Below, in pieces: positions 19,255-28,380 of a DNA stretch of 64,000 nucleotides. The notes beneath the pieces are model-generated. The model had not been told where the DNA came from. It ran no database searches and was given only the letters and a program-made list of their open reading frames with translations. Numbering within the stretch: position 1 is the first letter of the stretch; every line of letters begins with the position of its first letter. This stretch comes from Chondrus crispus (Eukaryota; Rhodophyta; Florideophyceae; Gigartinales; Gigartinaceae). The stretch is taken from contig NW_005179169.1 of assembly GCF_000350225.1 (NCBI RefSeq), positions 99,996 through 163,995 on the forward strand, given 5' to 3'. A program made the position numbers and the translations under genes.

Positions 19255-21657
19255 ATGCGCCCATGCCACCATGGCCGCGCCTGCAAGGAGCCCCCCACTG
19301 TTCTCGGCCCCCCTAACTCCGCCACCCAATACCGTGTTCTCCATTTAGTCGGCAAAGGCGGCTTTGCGCGTGTCTACACAGTCAGGCAGACCACCCCCCA
19401 ACTTGCTGCGCCTTCGCCTCGCCCCACGCCAAGTCGGCGTGGCGAGCATGGATCCCTTAACCACGCCCCTAACTCAACTCCCACTAATGTCACCACTCAA
19501 AACCCATCAACTCATCCTGTCCTCGCCCTGAAAGTCATCAGCAAATGCAGACTCGCCAACACAGCCACGGGCCGCGAGGCTCTGAGAAACGAGGTCAGCA
19601 TCCATCGCCAGCTCCAGCACCCGGCCATCGTCAGGCTCATTTCGTACTGGGAAGATCAGTACCGCATTTATTTGCTCATGAATTACGTCAACGGCCCCCA
19701 ATTGGAGCAGTACGTCAAGTCCAGAGGTCGTCTCACCGAAGAGGAGGCTTCCACGTACGCCGCCAATATTTTTGAGGCTCTGTCGTATCTCCACGCTAAT
19801 CGAATCATCCATCGCGACCTCAAGCTTGCCAACATCCTCCTATCCCAGGACCTCAACCGTGTACTGCTTTGTGACTTTGGACTCGCCGCCCATTTGGATT
19901 CATTGCGTCCAGGAAAGGATTCGAATGTTTGCGGTACGCCTAATTACGTCGCCCCAGAGCTTCTGACTCCCTCAGCATTAGCTCGTCTCACCCCTAAGCG
20001 CAGTTACGGCCAATCCCACAAGCCTTTTAACAGTAAGCAAGCCAAAAGAGCCGGCGCCACAGAGGTTAGCTACACCACGAGTGCAGATTCTTGGAGTATG
20101 GGCGTTGTATTGTATACCATGCTTGTTGGGTCTGGCCCCTTCGACGGTGAGGATATCAAACGTACTTTTAACAAGATACGAACCGCTCGCTTTACCTTTC
20201 CAATTGGCCTCAGACTCTCTGCGAATGCCAAGTCGCTCATCCGTCTGTTGCTGTCCGAGGACCAGACGAAGCGTCCGTCTGCAGATCAGGCTCTGAGCCA
20301 CCCGTTTTTTACCACGCGTCCAATTCCGAAATTGTTTCCACAGTCTTCTAACCTCGGACTCATTCCCGAGGGTGGATATGTTGAGCATGCTCGAGACGCC
20401 GATCCTCGCCAAAAGACCAGAGATCATTTTGTAGATCGCGCAGACGGGCCCGGGGAGCACGGCTCCGTTCGATCTCGGAGAAAAGGATTTACCAATCGGC
20501 GGGGGTCGGATTTACAGAGATGGAATGAAGCTTACTCCGCCAACAACCCGAATCTTGCGAGTTCTTCGAAAGATGCGTTTGAAGTTGGCAGACCCCAGAG
20601 CCAGGGGTCAAGCAGGTACGCGCGCCAGTATTCTCATGATTTCGGGTCGCGAAGACTCCCACGAGCGGCCAAGGAACGCAGCTCATCTCTCACCACATCC
20701 GCAGTGGTTCAGCGCAGTAGAAATCATACGCGACGTTCTAGCCTGAACACGAGAGCAGTGAACGAACTGAAGGAATCCCGCCAGTCTCAATCATTCAGAC
20801 GTTCATCCATACGGTTTTCAGAAAAGCGAACTGACCTACTTAACTTGTCAGTTACCTTGTCAGCGGCTTTGATGTGGGGCCGCCAATGTCTTGACGATTC
20901 GCTAGGTCATGAGTCCGAAGAAGACCGACGACAAAAGCTCGCACTGGTGGCTCAGGCGGTAACGCTATCCGACACACCCCCTTTGGTCCGGCGTTGGGCC
21001 GATTACACAAGAAAACATGGGTTTGCAACCATGATGGAAGATGGAAGAACAGGGATATGCTTCAATGATGGCAGTATCATGTTCTTTGTCTCGGTGACAG
21101 AAAGCTCAGAGATTCCGGAGTTTGCATATATTCCTCCGCTGGAAGCGCAATCGGACAGTGGCAGTAGCGACAGCTCAGACGGTGACGCGCAAGAAAAGCG
21201 AAGCAAAGACATCTCGAAAAAGGCATGCCTGTGTAACCTGTTCGCAGACCTCATGCATGATGGTGGCCGTGGGTCCATGTATGACTTGCCTTCCGCATGC
21301 AATGTGTCTTTTTTGAAGCCAGACTCAGAAACAACTGATCAGCCTACGAGAACACCATCACGAGAAGACCATAAAGATGTGGTTCATGTCCGTGACTGGG
21401 CGAGATTTCGAAACTCACGCGCTGTTGCTTTTCGACTAAGCAACTACTCCATACATGTGAAGTTCGACGTTGGCGAAGACAGATGCGACGACTTTTTATT
21501 TAACCTTGTCAGCAATACGCTCTTTTATCGAGAAGCCAGAACCGGTGAGGCATGGGAATGTGACGTGAAGAATTTGGGAGAATTTTCGACGATCTCTGAA
21601 CACTTGCACGCCCAACTTGAGTTGTGCTCACAGGCAATTTCTCAAATGTTGAAATGA
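19255..21657 (+). CDS. PLK: Polo-like protein kinase
   Basis: This 800-residue serine/threonine kinase has the polo-family layout, a kinase domain followed by two polo boxes, and is expected to drive mitosis or centrosome/spindle-pole events. Kinase marks are GKGGFARVY (about residue 33), the ALKVISK lysine (about 92), HRDLKLANILL (about 187), DFGLA (about 208) and CGTPNYVAPE (about 226). Polo box 1 includes VRRWADYTRKHGF and GICFNDGS (about 578-605). Polo box 2 includes VRDWARFRNSRAVAFRLSN (about 710-740). Two unusual in-frame inserts occur: about 45 residues rich in proline, serine and threonine between the glycine loop and the catalytic lysine, and about 30 residues after the APE motif. 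It is a single exon. The ATG at 19255 follows C-rich sequence and precedes the domain by about 25 residues. Confidence 0.92.
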   Translation: MRPCHHGRACKEPPTVLGPPNSATQYRVLHLVGKGGFARVYTVRQTTPQLAAPSPRPTPSRRGEHGSLNHAPNSTPTNVTTQNPSTHPVLALKVISKCRLANTATGREALRNEVSIHRQLQHPAIVRLISYWEDQYRIYLLMNYVNGPQLEQYVKSRGRLTEEEASTYAANIFEALSYLHANRIIHRDLKLANILLSQDLNRVLLCDFGLAAHLDSLRPGKDSNVCGTPNYVAPELLTPSALARLTPKRSYGQSHKPFNSKQAKRAGATEVSYTTSADSWSMGVVLYTMLVGSGPFDGEDIKRTFNKIRTARFTFPIGLRLSANAKSLIRLLLSEDQTKRPSADQALSHPFFTTRPIPKLFPQSSNLGLIPEGGYVEHARDADPRQKTRDHFVDRADGPGEHGSVRSRRKGFTNRRGSDLQRWNEAYSANNPNLASSSKDAFEVGRPQSQGSSRYARQYSHDFGSRRLPRAAKERSSSLTTSAVVQRSRNHTRRSSLNTRAVNELKESRQSQSFRRSSIRFSEKRTDLLNLSVTLSAALMWGRQCLDDSLGHESEEDRRQKLALVAQAVTLSDTPPLVRRWADYTRKHGFATMMEDGRTGICFNDGSIMFFVSVTESSEIPEFAYIPPLEAQSDSGSSDSSDGDAQEKRSKDISKKACLCNLFADLMHDGGRGSMYDLPSACNVSFLKPDSETTDQPTRTPSREDHKDVVHVRDWARFRNSRAVAFRLSNYSIHVKFDVGEDRCDDFLFNLVSNTLFYREARTGEAWECDVKNLGEFSTISEHLHAQLELCSQAISQMLK

Positions 21658-22231
21658 ACTGCGACATCTTAGAAAGGCACTGTACTATAAATTCTGTAAA
21701 CTGACCTAGCTGGGATTCTTCAGGCGGCTCTCATGGGAATCCCCTGGCGATGCCGTTAGAGCCGCTGGATTGCTAGCTTCAAAACCATTCCACTAAGTCA
21801 GAGAGAGCAAGCCTGAAATATGGTGCGGTTGAATGCCTTTTCCTCCTGAAGGCACTAGCATGCCATGCCTCTGCGCCCTGTTGTGCAGTTTCACGCAACT
21901 GTCTACTGAGCGTACAGTACCCAAGGGTACGCTACGGTATGGGCCGAGTACCCTTCCTGACCGGGGCAATTTGGAATTCGGGGGCAATTTGGGAATCGGG
22001 GGCAATTTGGGAATCGGGGGCAATTTGGGAATTTTTAGTATTACCCTTCCAGATTCTCAAGAACACGCCATTGCCATGCTAGCGATAGTCGTACAAGTTC
22101 CTTCGTCCTCCGTCGTTGCCCTGCGATGCAGAAGTCCGCCAAAATTCAAACTCCTGCAGCCCCACGGCGTCCCAACGCTCGTAAAACTGTCTTCTACAGC
22201 ACTGACATCATGACTTTGACAACAAGTATTC
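21658..22231. other. Intergenic with short tandem repeat
   Basis: No gene is seen. It holds a GTAC-type inverted cluster (about 21910-21955, gtacagtacccaagggtac) and the 18-bp tandem repeat listed separately. The decayed pogo transposase starts after it. Confidence 0.45.
21963..22034 (+). repeat. 18-bp tandem repeat, four copies
   Basis: Four adjacent copies of a unit like ggggcaatttgggaatcg. The second and third are identical, and the first and fourth differ by one to three bases. The total is 72 bp. It lies just upstream of a pogo-type transposon and could be part of its end, or an independent minisatellite. Confidence 0.9.
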
Positions 22232-24210
22232 GTGCGTCATGGGACTCTCCATGCGTATGACAAGTGTAATCGAAAAGGGACGCAGGAACGCGACGCATTC
22301 ATGAAAAAGCCGCGGGAAAAAGCCACTGCACTCCTTCGTATAGGTACTAAACGGTCTGTCGTCGTGAAAGCGACAAATGTACCTGGCACAACAGTAGATC
22401 GGATTTATCACGCCCTCAAAGAGCGTGATGAATCCAAACTCAACGCCCTTCTATCGCCAGAAGCCCACCACGGAGGACTCCGCACATGTATTACAGAACA
22501 AGAGTCAAATTTGATGAAGAAAAAGATTGCATACGCGGCAGAAAAGCGGTTTGCACTCTCAAACAATGATGTGACAAATATAATGACTCAGATAGCGTCT
22601 GACGGAGGTCCACCATTTCGCACAGAATCTGGCAGTCCGTCTCAAGACACTATCCGTCATTGGTGTGCACAGAATAGAGACGTCACTTATCGAAAAAGTT
22701 AGAACAAAGACGTCGCAAAGTTGGCGCCTGAACATTTCACTCATGTGTCAACCTTTTCAAATGCATTGAAAAAACTGCAACATGCTAATCCTGGTATATT
22801 TAACGACCCCTCCCGCCTTTGGAACCTCGACTAGACAGCTGTGGACAATCAATATGGGGTAAAAACTAAATAATTTGGGTCCTCACGCACCATTCACAGT
22901 GGTTATTTGGCTTGTAAGCTAGAAAAACAACAAGCATATGACGATTGTGGTGGCCGCATTGGCATCTTGTCCCAAAATTCCTCCCTTTTTCATTGTAGAA
23001 GGAAAGAATCTAATAAGCAGATAGGTCTCTCCGCTCAAACAGACCGAAATAATATGCCCTTCTGTGCAAACTAGTACATTGTCTCAAAATATGTGGTGTC
23101 AGACGGGAGCCGCAATAATGACAACTGTGGGATAACTCCTCTCCGCCCTGGGTTGGGTGAGAGCCGGAGGCATTAGCGAGGGAGCACGCAACGCGGACGC
23201 GACGCGCTAATTGAACCGATCGGACGAACTCGCGAAAGTGAGTGGCTCACTGGCCGGTTACGCGCAGTCGCCCCGTGGTGCGTAAACGGGAGCGACCGGT
23301 ACCATGTTAGAATCCAGCGCGCGCGACAGAAAACCGAAAACGGACCTACGTAGGCGCAAAAGGGACGGGGGCGAGCTTGCCCCCGTTTACTGGTGGGGAC
23401 GGGTGCCAGGTCTTAACCCCGCAGGCGGACGCCTCGGACAGCTGTCCCAGTACAGTAGTACAGTACCTGCCGCCTAGTGCGTGCCGGGTACTGTACACAA
23501 TTAAAAAACTAGCGCCATAATTACTACTACCGCAAGGACGCTGCTACTACACGTGTGCACTACTGTACACGCGTGTTGCTTACAGACTACCACACGGACG
23601 ACAAGTGTGCTAACGCGCACACGTAACACGCGTAGACTACCGTTCGGACGACACGTGCACTACTGTACACGTACGCCAGATTACGACCGCTCGGCATGCG
23701 CGCGCGCTCGCTACACGTGGGCACAACCGCCCACGTGTATACCGTACACGGCCGTCCGATGACCTCCGCGCGCTCGCGCCGGTCATTATACTACAACAAC
23801 AGACGGGGGAAATATGCAAAAGAGACTCATTTTCTTTGTGATAGAGCATGTGGATACATTTGTGAGGAAGACCGTACCCCTGGAGCTTTCGTACTGTGTG
23901 ACTCTTGACAGTCACTCGCACCGAGAAGATTTCGAGTAGCTCGAGTTATGCAAGCAAAAAAAGTGCGAAGTCGTTCAGTCTCCATCAAACACGACTCACT
24001 TCTTGCAATCCTGCGACCAGGACATAAACAGTACATTCAAAAAAGGGACGCCCAAATACCGGACCTGCTTCATAAAATATCAACCATCGACATGCGAAGT
24101 TTGCGTGCAGATCTGATGGTGGCGATGTTGGCTTACAGAGAAATCACGGTGGATAAGATTAAGTTAAGCTTCGAAAAGTCGGTGTTATGGCTAATAGACT
24201 ACTCTTGACT
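22232..24210 (+). pseudogene. Decayed pogo/Tigger (jerky-like) DDE transposase, interrupted
   Basis: The first segment (22232 to about 23100) reads as the helix-turn-helix part of a pogo/Tigger transposase, with YAAEKRFALSNNDVTNIM and TIRHWCAQNRDVTYRKS. It runs on in frame through a TAG at 22700 to RLWNLD-stop-TAVDNQYG, where the family has NLDET, so the glutamate codon after the first catalytic aspartate has become a stop. After about 700 bp of unrelated DNA the protein resumes near 23806 in another frame, with LDSHSHRED (second catalytic aspartate), then CEVVQSPSNTTHFLQ and SCDQDINSTFKK (third site). More stops and shifts follow. Several stops, frame changes and a nested insertion show that it is dead. 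The ends were not located. Confidence 0.8.
23110..23805. mobile_element. GC-rich insertion nested in the pogo pseudogene, with about 50-bp diverged repeats
   Basis: This roughly 700-bp block interrupts the pogo transposase between recognisable parts of the same protein. It is GC-rich, unlike the sequence on both sides. From about 23523 to 23790 it holds at least three or four diverged copies of a 50-60 bp unit built as actacc-x4-ggacgac followed by an acgtg/cacgtg-rich palindrome and actactgtacac. Both edges carry agacggg (23100 and 23803), which may be a target duplication. No coding frame is supported. Its class is unknown. Confidence 0.5.
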
Positions 24211-25099
24211 TAACAGGTTTAAGAGACCAACACTAGATGCGGTCACATGTGACCCAAAAAGTGGCAAAGTCGCCCGAAATGTGACAAATAGAACCCGGGA
24301 CCCCAACAACCGCACTTTCCATCAGCTCAAAAAAATTTGGAGTCTGCCAAAGACCCCATAACGGGACTCAGGGATGTAAAAATGCTTTTGCGCAAAAGAA
24401 GAAGTATGAATGAAATGTTTATGACAAGCACGCGTTTCTCGAACATAAAAAGTTCGAACGCATGGCGCAAAAAAGTGGGAGTTACAAAAAGGTACACCTG
24501 CTCTGTACTTGACTTTGGACGATATAATCGAAAGCAGAAAAGAGAGAGACGTAAAACTTGCTGCTGAGAGGCATCTCAAAACTGAGAAGAACGAACAGGC
24601 GGACCGCAGTCGAGCTCAGATGTGATTCTCGAAGGAGAATGGCCGTACAAAGTCCACAGCTGAACCAAAATTCCCCGCCCCGCTGTCTTCCCTACAGCCT
24701 GAACGTTTTTCTCCGACATCTCGGTCGAGATTCGGAGCGGCAATGAGTAGTACACTCTGGATGCAAGCGTTTAGCAAGGATTTGAGGGGTGAAGAGGAAG
24801 TTGTGGAATCTCTGTTATCGCTTTTTGGTTCATAACTAAAATCACCAAATTGCACCTTTTTCCATTTGAGCCCCTTTTCCATGTATCGGGAAATGTCGAA
24901 TGGCTTCCAACAGGTTGTTTTTGCCAGCGTCTTTTCGTCGTGGATGGCACATGGACACCCCGACTGGCTGTAGCGGACACTTTTTGGCTGCTCGGGATAG
25001 TGCCATTCAATACTTGTAGGGCCCTGCCAAAAAAAATCCCAAATTGCCGCGGCCAGGAAGGGTACAATGCATATATTCTGTATACTGTATATATATAAA
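24211..25099. other. No gene recognised; probable transposon debris
   Basis: The first 350 bp may still be decayed pogo sequence, since short frames with lysine-rich peptides continue. The remainder has no feature I can name. It ends at the left terminal repeat of the Mutator-like remnant. Confidence 0.4.
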
Positions 25100-25204
25100 A
25101 ATAAAGAGAAAATTTCTTACGTGCCCCTTGTATTTTGGAATTTTTGTTACGTGCCCCTTTCTTCACCTCACTCCCGAACGATTTTCCGGTACAGTCGACC
25201 CTAC

Positions 25205-26142
25205 GCATTAGTGCCACCCCGTGTAAAGACTAATAATACGGCACTAATTTGGAGCGGCACAATCAGATGGCAGAACCACTACCCCGCTAGAACTCTGTTA
25301 TTAGAGCAACCCCACCGCCCACATCTATTTGATCAATAGAATTTCCGCTCACAATTTTCAACCCCACCGCGCAATTCTATCGCTTTCCGAAATCGAATAG
25401 AACAATTTTGGGATCTATCCGAGCGCCGATAGATTCTAAAAACGTTCTATCCGGTGAATAGATTCCGCGATAGAATGCCACGTGCCAGGCGTGTCAGCCG
25501 AATTCTGGCCAACTGTGCATCCTTCTCGCCCGAGAACCTCCGCTGCTTCGTCGCTGCAGCATGCATTCCGGTGGCGCGTGACCTGTGCATGCTCGCGACG
25601 ATGCTTTCATCATCGCCATCGCTGTCGTCCATATACTGTACTGAAGGACGCTTCCGAGGACTGTTCTCCGGTCCATTGGCGATGATAACTCGTGAGAGCG
25701 CGTAGTTGGACAATACCCGAGGGAGGGCGCGCGACGAAGAGGGAAAGAGGGCACAGGCTGCGGAAGAGAGACATGCAGCCGCGCGGGATTCACGGCGAGG
25801 GGTGGGCGTCTCGATGAACGATCGCCTCTTCGCAGACGATGTGTGACGTCTCGCCGTTGTCTGCGCGGGCATAGAGCGATAGATTTGCAACATATGCGTT
25901 GGGGTTGACGCGAATAGATTCCACACGAATAGATTGACGAATAGGCACAAAATTCAATTCGGGCAACCGGCGAATGGTCAGCGTACACGTTGTATTTCTA
26001 TCCGGCAATAGAATCGACGCGTTGGGGATGCTCTTAGGAGTGGGCGATGACGACGTCGTGCATGACACGTGGCAGAACCTGTGTCTGCCGGTTTTGGCGG
26101 CACTAATTCGAGGGTGAAAATAATAAAAGCGGCACTATTGCG
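25205..26142. mobile_element. Probable small element nested in the MULE remnant
   Basis: The outer ends read gcattagtgcc at 25205 on the plus strand and, at 26131-26142, the complement of a similar sequence (ggcactattgcg). Further partial copies (cggcactaatt) lie just inside each end. The interior has many ataga/tctat-type inverted motifs (for example ctatccggtgaatagattcc near 25446). A minus-strand frame at 25447-25950 lacks any recognisable transposase signature. A run of about 14 C lies just outside at 26146-26159. Confidence 0.45.
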
Positions 26143-26198
26143 CGTCCCCCCCCCCCCCCGGTAGAGGTACACAGTGTCTGGGGCTTCGCAAGTCGTAG

Positions 26199-26665
26199 TT
26201 AGTGCTCAACTTGACCACAAGCAGAGCAACGCGACTTTCGTTGAGGCGCTGCGACCCCCTGTTTCCGCCGTTTCTTCGGCCGACCTGCCTGACTCGGAAC
26301 TCTCCACGCGCTCATCTGTCTGGCAATAGGCAGAATCTGCAAATCCACGTTAATGTTTACTTGAGAGGCAAGGGCAGCAGCAGCAACACATACTGGTGTT
26401 GAAGTGTTGCATGATGAAAAACAGTCGATGCCCACTTTGTGTCGAGATGATTCCAGTGTGCAGCCTCTGGGACGTTCGCATGCCCCTCGCGTAGATTATC
26501 AAACACTGTCAAAGCGTGCACGCAGAGAAGCCCCGTCTTCTCAGGCTTTCGGCATTTGCAACTCATTTCCGACCGCTCACCTTCCAGTTGAGCCATCCTC
26601 ACGCACCAGACCTGCGTTCCCTTCGAGACACTGCTGGGAGGGGCACTGTATACGCAGGCGCCCAA
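26199..26665 (-). pseudogene. C-terminal fragment of a MULE transposase (SWIM finger and CCHC-like tail)
   Basis: The fragment holds a SWIM zinc finger of form C-x-C-x9-C-x-H (CKCRKPEKTGLLCVH), as in MULE/FAR1-type transposases. After a stretch with HWNHLDTKWASTVFHH the frame changes near 26400 and continues as INVDLQILPI and GRPKKRRKQ, ending in a C-x2-C knuckle (CSACGQVEH), the usual tail of such proteins. There is no DDE domain upstream; the frame fails within about 150 bp of the right terminal repeat. At least one frameshift and the loss of the catalytic half mark it as broken. Confidence 0.75.
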
Positions 26666-27205
26666 AGTCTGAGTTTTTTACCTTGTGAGATCGGCCCACC
26701 GTGGCGCACAGGGCCAAGGATGCCATCCAGATACTGTGCTTGTCAGTGAACGTGCTCCCTTTGATCAAACTCATTCCGACGACGCCCTCTTCACCTTTTC
26801 ATCACTCTAGCGCCCCCAAGGAAAGGGGCTTATATAAATGGGCTTATAAAAGGGGCACGTAACAAAAAATCCCAAATAAAAAGGGGCACGTAACAAAACT
26901 TCCCAAATAAAGGGGGGCACGTAAGAAAATGTCTCATAAATAAAAGGTACAAAAAAAAAGTTGTCCCATTTTTGAGGAAAATCAATTTCGCTTCGCCAAC
27001 ATGCAAACATGCGACAAGGTAAGGACCAGGACATCTACAGGGCTCGCCCTTCTGCCACAGCCAAAAGCATCTTTCGCCTAATCCTGTCACCAAGTTCGTC
27101 CGGTGGCATACCGCTGAGCGCATCGACTATGAAGGCATAGTGGCTTGTATCGCGTCTGTCGCTATTCGGGTTGAGCTGGTTTAGTACGCAACCAGTATAA
27201 CTGTC

Positions 27206-28336
27206 ATGGGGTTTCCTCTCCCATCGCGTGACCATGCTGCGTTTTGGGGGCTTGGCCTCGTGAACAACTTCACCTTTTGCGTCTTCATAACTGCTGCTGA
27301 AGAAATCATCAAAGGATATGCAGGGCTCATCCTTCTGTGCACAGTAGTGCCCGGCTTTCTGAGTCGCCTCGTCCTTTCGCTATATGCGGAACGTGTCCCT
27401 TATGCCCTGCGAATCGCCGTTGTATCTGTCTCGTCATGTTTTTGCATTCTGGTGGTCGCGCTTTCTTCCTCGGTTCCTGTTCAAATGCTTGCATTGGCGC
27501 TTCAAGCGACCATCGGCGCACTCGGGGAAATCTCATTTCTCGCGCTCACGTCGAGATTTTCGGATTCAGTGGTTGGTGCTTGGGCGAGCGGTACAGGGGC
27601 TTCCGGGATCGCAGGCGCGGGAATCTATGTTCTTCTTAGAGAAGTGTTTGGATTATCATCGTCGCAAACATTAATTTCTTGTTCTTGGATCCCGCTGGTA
27701 CTGATTGTAATCTACCAGGGTGTCCTTGTCAATTCCCCGTCGTTTGAACGCATACCGTCCGAAGACGAAGTTGAAACTGCACAAACTGCGGTCGAAATAG
27801 AAGAAAAAATATCTACAACAAAGAAAGAGTTCTTCCCTACGCTCCTGAAGACCTACATGATTCCACTCGCTGTCGTCTACTTCGCGGAGTACACAATTAA
27901 CGAAGGAGTGCTTGGCACTCTAACTACATTCAAAAATAACAAAGAGTACGAGGTGGAAAGGATTTACACCCAACTGCAATTCACGTATCAGATCGCAGTG
28001 TTTTTCGCAAGGAGCTCAATATGTGTGGTCAAAATTCACGCCATCTGGGTGTTACCAATACTGCAACTGCTTAATCTTGTGGTTTTGGCGTTCGGCTCCA
28101 TGTTCATGTTGGTTCCCTCAGCCGCGGTAGCTTTCCTAATTGTCTTCTGGGAAGGGCTTCTCGGAGGACTTACATACGTGAATGCATTCTATAGAATAAA
28201 GACGGAAACACCCGCACACTTGAAAGAGTGGGCTTTAGGAACAGCAACAGTAGGAGACGCAGCTGGGATCTCATTGGCAGCAATAGTTAGCATTTGGTTA
28301 GAGAGCGCTATAGTAAATTTTCAGAAGTCGTCTTAG
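27206..28336 (+). CDS. CLN3: CLN3 (battenin) family lysosomal/vacuolar membrane protein
   Basis: This 376-residue multi-span membrane protein matches the CLN3/BTN1 family, a transporter-like protein of lysosomes or vacuoles related to the major facilitator fold and linked to glycerophosphodiester export and pH balance. Family marks are FWGLGLVNNFTFCVFITAAE near the start, the LGEISFLALTSRF segment, VGAWASGTGASGIAGAGIY, then a hydrophilic loop (about residues 180-210) and AVVYFAEYTINEGVLGTL. Near the end come FWEGLLGGLTYVNAF and LGTATVGDAAGI. About ten hydrophobic spans are visible. It is a single exon from an ATG at 27206. Its stop is only 44 bp from the stop of the convergent EFL1 gene, so the 3' untranslated regions should overlap. 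Confidence 0.95.
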   Translation: MGFPLPSRDHAAFWGLGLVNNFTFCVFITAAEEIIKGYAGLILLCTVVPGFLSRLVLSLYAERVPYALRIAVVSVSSCFCILVVALSSSVPVQMLALALQATIGALGEISFLALTSRFSDSVVGAWASGTGASGIAGAGIYVLLREVFGLSSSQTLISCSWIPLVLIVIYQGVLVNSPSFERIPSEDEVETAQTAVEIEEKISTTKKEFFPTLLKTYMIPLAVVYFAEYTINEGVLGTLTTFKNNKEYEVERIYTQLQFTYQIAVFFARSSICVVKIHAIWVLPILQLLNLVVLAFGSMFMLVPSAAVAFLIVFWEGLLGGLTYVNAFYRIKTETPAHLKEWALGTATVGDAAGISLAAIVSIWLESAIVNFQKSS

Positions 28337-28380
28337 AGACGGCAATGGCAGCGCATATTCCGGGCCAAAGCCTCGTGACA

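Larger units (their letters stand above)
25100..26930. mobile_element. Mutator-like element (MULE) remnant with iterated terminal repeats
   Basis: Inverted terminal sequences bracket this block. On the left the unit ttacgtgcccc occurs at 25117 and 25147. On the right its complement ggggcacgtaa occurs at 26852, 26883 and 26914. The units are spaced 30-31 bp and separated by similar A/T-rich spacers (tattttggaatttttg against ccaaaattcc-like text on the other side). Inside, on the minus strand, is the C-terminal end of a MULE transposase, but the catalytic part is missing, so the element cannot move itself. A smaller element seems nested at about 25205-26142. The right end lies only about 275 bp upstream of the CLN3 start. 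Target-site duplications were not found by eye. Confidence 0.7.

Noticed and set aside
18650..19348. Plus-strand frame of 232 codons
   Set aside because: It is Pro/Ser/Thr-rich only because the DNA is C-rich, has no domain, and overlaps the start of the polo kinase.
25447..25950. Minus-strand frame of 167 codons inside the MULE remnant
   Set aside because: It is Arg/Ala/Ser-rich without transposase or other motifs and does not begin at an ATG with context; more likely chance in nested element DNA.
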